51,291 bases of DNA from an uncultured Bacteroides sp. (GTDB lineage: Bacteria > Bacteroidota > Bacteroidia > Bacteroidales > Bacteroidaceae): positions 1 through 51,291 of the forward strand of contig CALUOR010000024.1 in assembly GCA_944322285.1 (NCBI GenBank), given 5' to 3'. The notes under the pieces were generated by a model. The model was given only the letters and a program-made list of their open reading frames with translations. It had not been told where the DNA came from and made no database searches. Both the position numbers and the translations under genes were made by a program. This document shows, piece after piece, positions 1 to 8,847 of this stretch (its first letter is position 1; each line of letters begins with the position of its first letter).

Positions 1-467
1 AAGTTCAACTGTCCGGACTTGCCCGGTGTGACGAAGCGGGCTACCACCACTCCATCCGGATGACTGGCAAAGTACTCGCGCACATAGTCTGTTTCTTTCC
101 AGTGGTAACTTACCCGTCCGATGGCCTCGTCCAAAGACAACTCGCGCCGGTAATCCGTTACCTCAGTAATACTCATACCTTCAAAATCAATGTACACGTC
201 GCCGAAGTTTTGGTAAGCGCCCCGTTTCTCAGTACTACCTGTCCAAAGCGTCTTTTCGTTGAACTGTAACCGTTCCCGGTCAATTCCTCCAAAAAACATG
301 GCACCTAGTTCCCCGTTACCTATGGGCAAGGCGGAAGTCATCCACTCTGTAGCCGGACGGGGATACCATAACTTCAGTTCCGTTGTTTCGTCAGCCTGTT
401 GGCAAGAAGCTGCTATTTGGCAGAAAGCCAACAAAAGAAAGGCGATATATGCCATTTGTCGTTTCAT
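1..467 (-). CDS. GH95 family alpha-L-fucosidase/galactosidase, partial (C-terminal part beyond window edge)
   Basis: Only the first 155 codons lie in the window; the reading frame runs off the left edge. The ATG at 467 begins a hydrophobic export signal followed by a Cys (LLAFCQIAASC, lipobox-like), so an exported lipoprotein is likely. The mature start (ELKLWYPRPATEWMTSALPI, then GNGELGAMFFGG and FNEKTLWTGS) matches the N-terminal beta-sandwich of GH95 and closely parallels the complete GH95 at 17102-19540. GH95 enzymes remove alpha-L-fucose or alpha-L-galactose from plant glycans. It is the last PUL gene visible, downstream of the F5/8-domain GH2. Which of the two sugars it removes cannot be judged from this fragment. 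Confidence 0.85.
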   Translation of the reverse strand, partial: MKRQMAYIAFLLLAFCQIAASCQQADETTELKLWYPRPATEWMTSALPIGNGELGAMFFGGIDRERLQFNEKTLWTGSTEKRGAYQNFGDVYIDFEGMSITEVTDYRRELSLDEAIGRVSYHWKETDYVREYFASHPDGVVVARFVTPGKSGQLN

Positions 468-479
468 ATTAGTAATCTT

Positions 480-494
480 TAAATGGGAATTTAG
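480..494. repeat. solo copy of the shared repeat end TAAATGGGAATTTAG
   Basis: TAAATGGGAATTTAG occurs here just upstream of the partial GH95 start and again at 527-541, with an AT-rich 32-bp spacer. The second copy is the end of the element at 527-754. The tandem end suggests a nested or partly deleted second element. Confidence 0.6.
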
Positions 495-526
495 TTCATT
501 TACGATTTAGCAATTTACGATTTTGT

Positions 527-754
527 TAAATGGGAATTTAGATGGCACACAGATGACACAGATTTCACGAGATGACCACAGATGTATCTGTCACCCTGAG
601 CGTAGTCGAAGGGTCTCATGTAATACTTTTCACATGTGTTACGTGAGATGTCTCGACAAGCTCGACATGACAAATCACATCATAAAAATCTGTGTAAATC
701 TGTCTCATCAGTGTCATCTGTGTGCCATTAAATACACCGCTAAATTATCATTTA
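527..754. repeat. TIR element A: palindromic intergenic repeat with REP-like core
   Basis: The element is bounded by TAAATGGGAATTTAG (527-541) and GCTAAATTATCATTTA (739-754), which are near inverted repeats. The interior is an imperfect palindrome: GGCACACAGATGACACAGAT near the left and its complement near the right, with the REP-like string CACCCTGAGCGTAGTCGAAG in the middle. The same core is found at 11311-11525 and 22375-22602. This copy is inverted relative to the others. Its right end supplies the TAA stop codon of the GH2 gene at 752. It fills the gap between the GH2 and GH95 genes; no coding signal is seen in it. Confidence 0.75.
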
Positions 755-3352
755 TTCCAAAACAATACCTTTTACAACCACTTCCGTCAAGGCAGCCTGG
801 TCGTTTTCTAGGAAACGGATGCGGACAAAGCGGCCGGTAGGAGCTTCCTCCGGGAATGTCAGCAGCAAGTTTTGTTCAGCCTGCGTATTCTGACTCTTGT
901 CGCAGAGCACTTCCCACGTGTTGTTGTCATGAGATGTTTCTACCACATAGCGGCGGGTCGCTTCATCCGGGAAATGCAGTTGGATTTCTTTCAGCCGTAA
1001 GCCTTTCTCCGTATTCACCGTCCAGTAAGGCGATTTGTCCGCAGCCGAAGCCTTCCAATAGGTCTGCATATTCCCGTCTGCGGCCATGCCGGGAGTATGT
1101 TCCTCCTCGTTGCTGCTGGTAATGGTCGGATTGTTCCGCCCGAAAGTTTGGACAACCTCCGTTTTCCCTTCACGTACATAGCGTTTGTAGGGTCGTTCTG
1201 CTATTGGAGTCACTCCTTCTTGGTATTCTGTCTCTCCTTCGAAGCGGATTGTTACCCGTGCCGGCTCCAATCCCTCGGAGATGGCTTCCACCACCGTCTT
1301 GCCGGCATAATAGGAACGTATGGCGATAGCCGCCTGCCCGTCTTGGATGCGTATGTCGCTGTCCGCCTCAAAGCGGATGGAGCGTCCTGTGGGGAACTCA
1401 CCCGGACCGGAAACAATGCGCAACTCTACATCCGGTGACTGATTGACCCATTTGCCCGAAGCGTCGCACACCGTAACTACTAATTGTATATCGTCCGTAC
1501 CGTCCGTCTTTGCCGTTGTGCCACTGGCTTCCAATTTCAGTTTGGCAGCCGCATTGTCTGTCGGCCATTCCGGCGGAGCGATGCCTGCATATTCATTCCG
1601 ATACCAGTACCAGTAACGTTTGGGAATGCGGAAATAGTCGATGATACCCAGCTTGGCCATCGTGCTTCCGGCAATGCTTCCGTGGTCGAAAGCGCACCAG
1701 CTGACCTGTCCACTGCGCCAGGGATAGCCTTTCCAGCCTTCGTTCTGCTCAATGCAACCCCACTTCGCGTTGTATTCTCCCGGACGGTCTGATGAGATTT
1801 CAGAACCATATTCGGTAACAAGGTTGGCAACGCCCGGATTTTGGAAGTCCGGTATGATGGCTCCGTCTCCATTATATCCGGCAATGTCTCCTATGTGGTC
1901 AATGCGTCCTTCCCCGATGGGACGTTGTGCGCCGCCTATGGCTGCCGGACGTGTCGGGTCCAACTGATGGCTTCTGTCCACCATCTTCCGCAACAGTCCC
2001 CTCATGCCGTCCATGGCTTCCGGAGCGGTGAAGAAGACCTCGTTGCACATGCTCCACGCCACGATGGACGGATGATTGCGGTGGATACGTATCATTTCCT
2101 CTAACTGCTGCAAGGCGCTCGCCTCGAATGCGGCTTCATGGGCTTTGTCCACCGGATAAGCACTGCTGCACCAAGTACCGTCTTCACCGTAGCCACCCAT
2201 TCCCCAAAACGGAGCTTCCGACCAAAACAGAAGACCAAACTCGTCACAGGCTTGCACAAAGAACGGAGCGTGCGGATAGTGCGAGCCGCGGATAAAGTTG
2301 AAGCCGGCTTCTTTCACCATCGCTACATCCCTTCGAGCGGCACTTTCCGTCACGGCATCTCCCCAGCCTGCCTGGTCTTGGTGTACATTGGCACCCTGAA
2401 TGACGAAATGCTCGCCGTTCAGGAAGAAACCTTTATCGGCTGTCCACTGGAACCAACGGAAACCGAAGGGAGTTTCCATGCGGTCCAGCAGCACATCATC
2501 TTTATAGAGTGAACTGACGGCTTTGTACAGGACAGGCGTCTGAGGCGTCCACAGCGCAGGCTTCTGTATCGCTTCGGTCTGTTGCGTCCACACCTTGCGT
2601 TCGTTGGCGGCCAATGTTTCCGTGTTTTCCGTTACTGCCACTTCTTTTCCCTTTTCGTTGAGGATGCGCGTTTCCAAGCGGTAGGTTCCCGGTTCATCGG
2701 TGTCGTTGCACAGTTCCGTTTCAATCTTTACCGACGAACTTTCCCCGTTCTGTTCTCCCAATTGCGGAGTGGTGACGAATGTGCCATACCAGGCAATATG
2801 TACGGGTGCTTTCTTCACCAACCGTACATTCCGGTAGATACCTCCGCTGAATACATGTTCACCTGCCCGGGGCGCCACGTCCGGTTGCCAAAGGTTGTTT
2901 ACCCGGACGGCCACCACATTGTCCCCGGCCTTGGCGCAATCAGAGATGTCTACGGAGAAACCCGTATATCCTCCCACGTGCCTGCCGGCCAGTTTTCCGT
3001 TGACAAACACTTCCGCTTCCTGGAACACGCCGTCAAACTCCAAGAAGAGCTTTTTCGTCAAATCCTCTTCATTCAGTTGCAGATGTTTCCGGTACCAGCC
3101 GTAGCCCACATAGAAATCTTTCGCCATAAAGTAGGGAATGCTGAAGGAATGGGGAATGCCGATATTTTCCCAATTCCCGTCGTCATAACCTACCTGCTCG
3201 GCTCCCGTGTAATCGCCTTGGGCGTACTTCCAAGTGTTGTTGATGTTAGTCACTTCGCGAGGACTCTCACTAAAGTTTGTGCAGGCTGTCTGAAAGCAAA
3301 AGAATTGTAGTAACAAAACAATCGCACAAATGTTCTTTTTAAAGGTTTTCAT
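752..3352 (-). CDS. GH2 family glycoside hydrolase (beta-galactosidase type) with C-terminal F5/8-type-C-like domain, lipoprotein
   Basis: This 866-aa exported enzyme starts at the ATG at 3352, which gives a clean lipoprotein signal (LLLQFFCFQTAC). It shows the GH2 order: N-terminal jelly-roll sugar-binding domain, an Ig-like domain, then a TIM barrel. The likely acid/base is E438 (SMCNEVFF) and the likely nucleophile E514 (VTEYGSE). A further Ig-like domain follows, and the last ~130 residues resemble an F5/8 type C (discoidin, CBM32-like) carbohydrate-binding module. GH2 covers beta-galactosidase, beta-mannosidase and beta-glucuronidase activities; beta-galactosidase is inferred from the PUL context. 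It follows the GH3 gene with a 57-bp gap and probably shares its transcript. Its stop codon is embedded in repeat element A. Confidence 0.88.
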   Translation of the reverse strand: MKTFKKNICAIVLLLQFFCFQTACTNFSESPREVTNINNTWKYAQGDYTGAEQVGYDDGNWENIGIPHSFSIPYFMAKDFYVGYGWYRKHLQLNEEDLTKKLFLEFDGVFQEAEVFVNGKLAGRHVGGYTGFSVDISDCAKAGDNVVAVRVNNLWQPDVAPRAGEHVFSGGIYRNVRLVKKAPVHIAWYGTFVTTPQLGEQNGESSSVKIETELCNDTDEPGTYRLETRILNEKGKEVAVTENTETLAANERKVWTQQTEAIQKPALWTPQTPVLYKAVSSLYKDDVLLDRMETPFGFRWFQWTADKGFFLNGEHFVIQGANVHQDQAGWGDAVTESAARRDVAMVKEAGFNFIRGSHYPHAPFFVQACDEFGLLFWSEAPFWGMGGYGEDGTWCSSAYPVDKAHEAAFEASALQQLEEMIRIHRNHPSIVAWSMCNEVFFTAPEAMDGMRGLLRKMVDRSHQLDPTRPAAIGGAQRPIGEGRIDHIGDIAGYNGDGAIIPDFQNPGVANLVTEYGSEISSDRPGEYNAKWGCIEQNEGWKGYPWRSGQVSWCAFDHGSIAGSTMAKLGIIDYFRIPKRYWYWYRNEYAGIAPPEWPTDNAAAKLKLEASGTTAKTDGTDDIQLVVTVCDASGKWVNQSPDVELRIVSGPGEFPTGRSIRFEADSDIRIQDGQAAIAIRSYYAGKTVVEAISEGLEPARVTIRFEGETEYQEGVTPIAERPYKRYVREGKTEVVQTFGRNNPTITSSNEEEHTPGMAADGNMQTYWKASAADKSPYWTVNTEKGLRLKEIQLHFPDEATRRYVVETSHDNNTWEVLCDKSQNTQAEQNLLLTFPEEAPTGRFVRIRFLENDQAALTEVVVKGIVLE

Positions 3353-3409
3353 TGTGTATAATTTTATATCTCCGTACAAATATTCTATTTAATCTAAGTT
3401 TACTTTTAT

Positions 3410-5626
3410 TTAAAGCAATTCAAAAGTGAGCGTTCCCCGTATATCTTCCGAAGAAGCCCCGATGTATGCCTTAAACTTACCCGGTTCCGCCACCCATTCG
3501 TGACGTTTGTCATCGAAAAACTTCAAGGCTTCGGGAGTGACGGTAAAAGTCACCTCCTTTTCCTCGCCTGGACGAAGCTCTACTTTCTGAAATCCTTTCA
3601 ACTCTTTCACCGGACGAAGCACGGAGCATTTTTCATCACCTATGTAAAGCTGTACAATTTCCTTTCCAGCTACAGTACCCATATTCCTTACTTTTACCGA
3701 AACCCTAAGACTTCCATCCTGATTCAGTTCCTTTGCCGAAGCCATCGGTTTGCCATATTCAAAAGTAGTGTAACTCATGCCATAACCGAAAGGAAACATC
3801 GGTTTAATGTGCTTAGTATCATACCAACGATAGCCCACAAGAATATCTTCTTTATATACTTCCTTGATGCTGTCTCCCGGATAACAAAGCGAATCAAAAG
3901 CATGTGCTGGACAATCTTCCAGTTTTACGGGATACGTGAAAGGCAGTTTTCCGCTTGGATTGACATCACCGCTCAACACATCCGCCAAAGCATTGCCGGT
4001 GATGGTGCCCAAATACCAAGTTTGCACCACCGAAGGCACCGCATCCAGCCACGGCATTGCCACTGCGTTCCCGCTAATCAGAACCACTACCATGTTCTTG
4101 TTCACTTCGAGCAAGGAGCGGATCAACTCATCCTGTCCGAAAGGCAAGTTATACGAAATACGGTCGCCTCCCTCGCAATCCTGTTGGTGATTCTTGTTCA
4201 GTCCGCCCACATAGATAACCAAGTCTGCAGCCTTTGCCTTCGTTACTGCATCTTCGCGCAACGAATCCATCACAGCTTTCGGTATCTCGTTTATTTGTCC
4301 GTACATCGGACGCCCAACTGTATATCCCTGCGCATAGGTAACATGACCGTATTTCTTACGCAAGCCTTCCAAAGGAGAGATGAAATCCTTTGGTTTCAAT
4401 TCCGACGATCCTCCACCTTGTGACAGATTGCGCACCGCATTGTCACCCACTACAAGGATGTTTTTGTAAGTATCGGGAACTATCGGAAGCAAACCTGGCT
4501 GTTTTTTTCCATTTCCATTCTTCAAAAGTACCGTGCCTTCTACCGCCACATCGTATGCCGTCCGGTAATGTTCGGGCGAAGTCAAAGAACCGAACGATTT
4601 CTTCCGGTTCATTGCTGTACGAAATATCAGACGAAGTACCCGCCCAGCCTTATCATTCACCACATCCATGGGGATCTTACCTTCTTTTATCATCTTCAGA
4701 TAAGCTTTACCTAAGTAATAATCATCGTAACCGAACGCTGATTCCGAGGTCAAACCATTGGTATACGAACCCATTTCAACGTCGAGACCATACATGGCAG
4801 CTTCGTAAGTATCGTGCGCTGCCCCCCAGTCGGTTACCACACATCCATCGAACTTCCATTCACCTTTTAGAATGTCATTGATCAGCATCTTGTGATGCGT
4901 AGCGTGCATACCGCGCACCTTGTTATAAGCTCCCATCACGCTCCATGCGCCACCTCGCTCTACCGCTGCCTTGAACCCAGGCAAGTAAATTTCGTACAAG
5001 GCACGATCGCTCACTTCCACGTCAATATGCCCGCGCCATAACTCTTGATTGTTCAGCGCATAATGCTTCACGCAAGCTGCGACACCATTCTTCTGCAACT
5101 CTTGAATGTAGGACACGCACATTTCTCCCGTCAAATAAGGATCTTCGCCCATATATTCAAAATTGCGTCCGTTGAGAGGTGTGCGGTAGATGTTCAACCC
5201 CGGACCTAACATGACATCCTTCCCACGGTATAAAGCTTCCTCGCCTAATGCCTTGCCATATCTGCCCGCCAGTTCGGGATTCCACGTAGCGGCAAGGCAA
5301 GTCAACGCAGGGAATGCCGTACAGCTATCGTTGGTCCATCCGGCATACCCCCAATCGTTCCAATTAACTTCGGCACGTACGCCATGAGGACCATCGGAAT
5401 ACCAAAGCTCAGGAATACCCAGACGTGGGCAGCCGGGAGATGAGAATTTTCCCTGTGCATAGCTCAAACGTACCTTTTCTTCTACAGTCATACGGCTCAA
5501 GGCATCTTGTACACGCGTTTCTATCGGCTGGTTATCATCCAAATACACCGGAAGCGTTTCTTGTGCAAACACAGTAGATACGGATAACACCGCACCCAGA
5601 CTATAAGTCAGCAATTTTCCTTTCAT
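3410..5626 (-). CDS. GH3 family beta-glucosidase-type enzyme
   Basis: This 738-aa protein has a Sec-type signal ending near VFAQ. The GH3 TIM-barrel domain carries the nucleophile motif VVTDWGAAHD with D266. The alpha/beta sandwich carries DCEGGDR, whose E485 sits where the acid/base loop of this family lies. A C-terminal fibronectin-III-like domain ends the protein. The KHYALNNQE motif for substrate binding is intact. GH3 enzymes cut terminal beta-linked glucose or xylose; in a xyloglucan-type locus the expected role is removal of exposed backbone glucose in the periplasm. It lies between GH31 and GH2 genes on the same strand, consistent with one operon. Confidence 0.9.
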   Translation of the reverse strand: MKGKLLTYSLGAVLSVSTVFAQETLPVYLDDNQPIETRVQDALSRMTVEEKVRLSYAQGKFSSPGCPRLGIPELWYSDGPHGVRAEVNWNDWGYAGWTNDSCTAFPALTCLAATWNPELAGRYGKALGEEALYRGKDVMLGPGLNIYRTPLNGRNFEYMGEDPYLTGEMCVSYIQELQKNGVAACVKHYALNNQELWRGHIDVEVSDRALYEIYLPGFKAAVERGGAWSVMGAYNKVRGMHATHHKMLINDILKGEWKFDGCVVTDWGAAHDTYEAAMYGLDVEMGSYTNGLTSESAFGYDDYYLGKAYLKMIKEGKIPMDVVNDKAGRVLRLIFRTAMNRKKSFGSLTSPEHYRTAYDVAVEGTVLLKNGNGKKQPGLLPIVPDTYKNILVVGDNAVRNLSQGGGSSELKPKDFISPLEGLRKKYGHVTYAQGYTVGRPMYGQINEIPKAVMDSLREDAVTKAKAADLVIYVGGLNKNHQQDCEGGDRISYNLPFGQDELIRSLLEVNKNMVVVLISGNAVAMPWLDAVPSVVQTWYLGTITGNALADVLSGDVNPSGKLPFTYPVKLEDCPAHAFDSLCYPGDSIKEVYKEDILVGYRWYDTKHIKPMFPFGYGMSYTTFEYGKPMASAKELNQDGSLRVSVKVRNMGTVAGKEIVQLYIGDEKCSVLRPVKELKGFQKVELRPGEEKEVTFTVTPEALKFFDDKRHEWVAEPGKFKAYIGASSEDIRGTLTFELL

Positions 5627-5723
5627 ACTACTATTGTTAATTTATTGTTTTTTGAACACAAAGACACAGGGAATTCATTTTCAGCTTACAGAACCCTGCG
5701 CCTCTGTATCTGCGTTTAATAAT

Positions 5724-8606
5724 TCAAAGTTTCACCGATACTTCCTCACCCGTATACTCCACTTCGATGCCTTTGGCGTTCAAGTCAAACGATTGGGATT
5801 TATCAGGGTTCACTTTTACCACAGTAAATGTACGCTTCTCCAGCATACCGGGAAACGAACCTTTGCGCTTACCAATAGTCAAGGTCTTTTCTCCCTCATC
5901 ATATATCATCGGAATCATCGCATACTTGCCTTGCTCATAATTGTAATTCACACCTTCGTCTTCGTAAAGCGTAAATGCACCATCCGCACCTTGATAAACA
6001 TACAAGAGGATGTGGTCAGCGGGGTTCTCATCAGTGTATTGGATGTTTTCGCCGTAAGGTACGATGGAACCGGCACGCACATGAAGCGGAATACGCTCGT
6101 AAGGCGCTTTTACTTCTACCCGAACGCCACCCTTCTGAAACTTACCGGTATAGAAATCATACCAACCTTCAGCTTGCGGGAAATAAACCTCACGCGAACG
6201 GGCACCGTATGTATATACCGGAGAGACCATAAAGGCTGGTCCGAACATAAACTGGTCGCCGATGTTGTTCACGTTCGTGTCGGCGGTGAAATCCATGATC
6301 AACGGACGCATGATGGTATAGTCGTCAAAATAAGTCATACCTGCCAATGAGTAGATATACGGCATCAAGTTGTAACGCAACTTGGTGTAATAAACGATAG
6401 AGTTATAAGCCGGATGTCCTTCGGGAGCGATTTCCCACGGCTCGCGCAACGGATACTGACCATGTGCCCGATAGAGCGGACAGAATGCACCGAACTGGAA
6501 CCAACGGGTGTTCAGTTCACGCCATTCCTTATAGTCGGCGTTCTCTGTCTTTGTCTCGTTCCATTGTTTCTGAGCTGCCACATAGCGGTTCTCCACGCAG
6601 AAACCACCGATATCCATAGTCCAATATGGAATACCACTCATGGCAAAGTTCAGTCCGGCGGTAATTTGCGCTTTCATGTCTTCCCAACGGGTAGCAATGT
6701 CCCCACTCCACGTTGCAGTGGAATAACGTTGTAATCCGGCAAAACCTGAACGGGTCAACAGGAATACACGCTTGTTATTGTCCACCCTGCGTTGACCGTT
6801 ATAGATAGCGTCGGCATTCATCAAAGCGTAGGCGTTGAAAAACTCGGTTGAAGGTCCGAATGCCGTAGGTCCGCACAAATCCTTACGGTATTGCAAGTCG
6901 GTACAGTCGCGCACATTGGGTTCACTGGCATCCATCCACCAAGCGTCAATGCCTAACGGATAATAGTGTTCGTACACTTGATTCCAAAACAGCTTCCGTG
7001 CATCGGCACTATACGCATCATAAAATCCATATGTATATCCCGGACCTACCCAGTCCTTCAAACTATCTTTCACGGATTGCCGGTACATCCAGCCTTTCTC
7101 GTCAAATTCTTTAAAATGTTCGGTCGTGGTATAGAACTTCGGCCATACGGAAATCATCATCCGCCCGTGCATAGCGTGAATCGAATCCACCATCGCTTTT
7201 GGATCAGGAAAACGTGCCTTATCAAACTCATGACTTCCCCAAGCGTTTTCAGGCCAATGGTTCCAGTCGAGCACAATATTATCTATTGGAATCCGACGGT
7301 CGCGAAATCCTTTCAGCGCACCCAATATCTCGGCTTGTGTACCATATTTTTCACGGCTTTGCCAATATCCCATTGCCCATTTCGGCATAATCGGAGACTT
7401 ACCGGTCAAGGTACGGTACCCACTGATGACCTCGTCCATATCATCACCGGCAATGAAATAATAATCCAATTGCTTGGTCATTTCACTCCACCACGATTGC
7501 TTACCTTGCTCTTTCGGATCTACCGGACGATACACGCGGAGTCCCGAATATGACACGCCTCCATCAGGAATCCATTCCACCTTAAGCGGCACACGCTTTC
7601 CGGATTCCAAGTCTACAGAGAACTTGTAGCTGTTCGGATTCCATGAGGTACGCCAACGTTCGGGCACAACCAATTCATGATTGATGTATACCTTCGTGTA
7701 TCCCGCATAATACAAGATAAACTTAAACTCGCCACTCTCCGAAGGTTCAATAAATCCTTCATACGTTACTTTCGAACCATAGAACGGGAAGTCTTTTGGC
7801 AAGTTCACTACATGCCCCAGATCCCCTCTTACTAAATGCTCGAAGTAGAGCGAATCCTCACGCCGTACCAAAGTTTCCGCCCCCGAACCCTCGGCAGGCA
7901 CATACGTACCCGTAATGGCCCCTTCCTTACCGTCTTTATCATACAATTTAAACACTTCACCCAACTGGGAATAGTCTTCCGGATTCCCGAAACGGCATAA
8001 CGAATAGCCATCAAACAGCACACCGTAGTTCTTGTTCGACACGATGAACGGAACCGACACCTTCGTATTGTATTGGAACAACTCTTCGTTCTTTCCTTTG
8101 TAGTTGAACTCATCCGCCTGATGCTGTCCCAATCCATAGAACGCTTCATCATCGGGTGACTCGAATACCTGGCGGATCGTATATCCTTTGGCACCCTCTA
8201 CCTCAATGGGGGTAAAGGTCTTCCCTCCCCCTTTGTTTTCCTGCAAAATCAGATTGCCATCTTTATCAGTAAACCACACTTCACCGGTACTTGCCAATAC
8301 CGAAGCACGCACTTCATCGGTAGAGAGCGTAACGGTATCACCCTGCCCTGCCACCGTAAACGGGACCTGTTCCTTTACGGGAACAACAATCAGACTTTGC
8401 GGGTCGACAAACTTTCCTTCCGGAGTAGCTGACACACGGATGAGTTTTTCACCCATCACCTGCAAACGAACCAGACGTACGCCCGTATCTCCACTTTGCC
8501 GCACTTTTACAATCACTCCATTCTCCGTCTCCTCGTACATTCCACCCGAACAAGCCCCAAGCAACAATCCCGCAAGCAGACAATAAGAAATCTTCCTTAT
8601 TTTCAT
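5724..8606 (-). CDS. GH31 family alpha-xylosidase with inserted PA14 domain, lipoprotein
   Basis: This enzyme is about 960 aa, with a lipobox (LLLGAC, Cys about residue 20); the start is one of two adjacent ATGs (8609 or 8606). An N-terminal beta-sandwich is followed by a PA14-like insert at about residues 230-370, then the GH31 barrel. The nucleophile is the Asp of WWMDASEPN (about 560) and the acid/base the Asp of WSGDIATRW (about 637). The PA14 insert and the 77-residue spacing of the catalytic Asps resemble the characterised xyloglucan alpha-xylosidase of Bacteroides ovatus. It would remove non-reducing-end alpha-xylose from xyloglucan oligosaccharides. This is the strongest single pointer to the PUL's substrate. 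Alpha-glucosidase activity is less likely but not excluded. Confidence 0.9.
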   Translation of the reverse strand: MKIRKISYCLLAGLLLGACSGGMYEETENGVIVKVRQSGDTGVRLVRLQVMGEKLIRVSATPEGKFVDPQSLIVVPVKEQVPFTVAGQGDTVTLSTDEVRASVLASTGEVWFTDKDGNLILQENKGGGKTFTPIEVEGAKGYTIRQVFESPDDEAFYGLGQHQADEFNYKGKNEELFQYNTKVSVPFIVSNKNYGVLFDGYSLCRFGNPEDYSQLGEVFKLYDKDGKEGAITGTYVPAEGSGAETLVRREDSLYFEHLVRGDLGHVVNLPKDFPFYGSKVTYEGFIEPSESGEFKFILYYAGYTKVYINHELVVPERWRTSWNPNSYKFSVDLESGKRVPLKVEWIPDGGVSYSGLRVYRPVDPKEQGKQSWWSEMTKQLDYYFIAGDDMDEVISGYRTLTGKSPIMPKWAMGYWQSREKYGTQAEILGALKGFRDRRIPIDNIVLDWNHWPENAWGSHEFDKARFPDPKAMVDSIHAMHGRMMISVWPKFYTTTEHFKEFDEKGWMYRQSVKDSLKDWVGPGYTYGFYDAYSADARKLFWNQVYEHYYPLGIDAWWMDASEPNVRDCTDLQYRKDLCGPTAFGPSTEFFNAYALMNADAIYNGQRRVDNNKRVFLLTRSGFAGLQRYSTATWSGDIATRWEDMKAQITAGLNFAMSGIPYWTMDIGGFCVENRYVAAQKQWNETKTENADYKEWRELNTRWFQFGAFCPLYRAHGQYPLREPWEIAPEGHPAYNSIVYYTKLRYNLMPYIYSLAGMTYFDDYTIMRPLIMDFTADTNVNNIGDQFMFGPAFMVSPVYTYGARSREVYFPQAEGWYDFYTGKFQKGGVRVEVKAPYERIPLHVRAGSIVPYGENIQYTDENPADHILLYVYQGADGAFTLYEDEGVNYNYEQGKYAMIPMIYDEGEKTLTIGKRKGSFPGMLEKRTFTVVKVNPDKSQSFDLNAKGIEVEYTGEEVSVKL

Positions 8607-8653
8607 CATATACCTAACTGATGTTTAAAGCTAAACAATAAATTCCTAATATT

Positions 8654-8776
8654 GAATATCCGTAAAGCCCCTATTCAGCTACGAGCTACGAGTGACGAGT
8701 CAAGTTACTTGCGAGACTCAGAGCAAGCCTACTTGTAGCTCGTAACTCGTAGCTGAATGACCAATAGCGGATATTC
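8654..8776. repeat. large nested inverted repeat between GH2 and GH31 genes
   Basis: GAATATCCG (8654-8662) pairs with CGGATATTC (8768-8776). Inside, the 20-bp arms at 8673-8692 and 8739-8758 pair with one mismatch (ATTCAGCTACGAG side). CTATT/AATAG also pairs between the two. The transcript of the 241-bp gap would fold into one long hairpin. The gap has no recognisable gene. Unlike the other PUL gaps it lacks the shared TAAATGGGAATTTAG-type ends. Confidence 0.7.
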
Positions 8777-8847
8777 ATATTCCGAATTATTCAATTTTAC
8801 GTTTAATCCGTTACTGTGAAAGCATAACACACTTTCTTTATCAACCA

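Noticed and set aside
3500-4423. Open frame of 307 codons opposite GH3
   Set aside because: Antisense shadow of the GH3 gene, with composition typical of a reverse frame.
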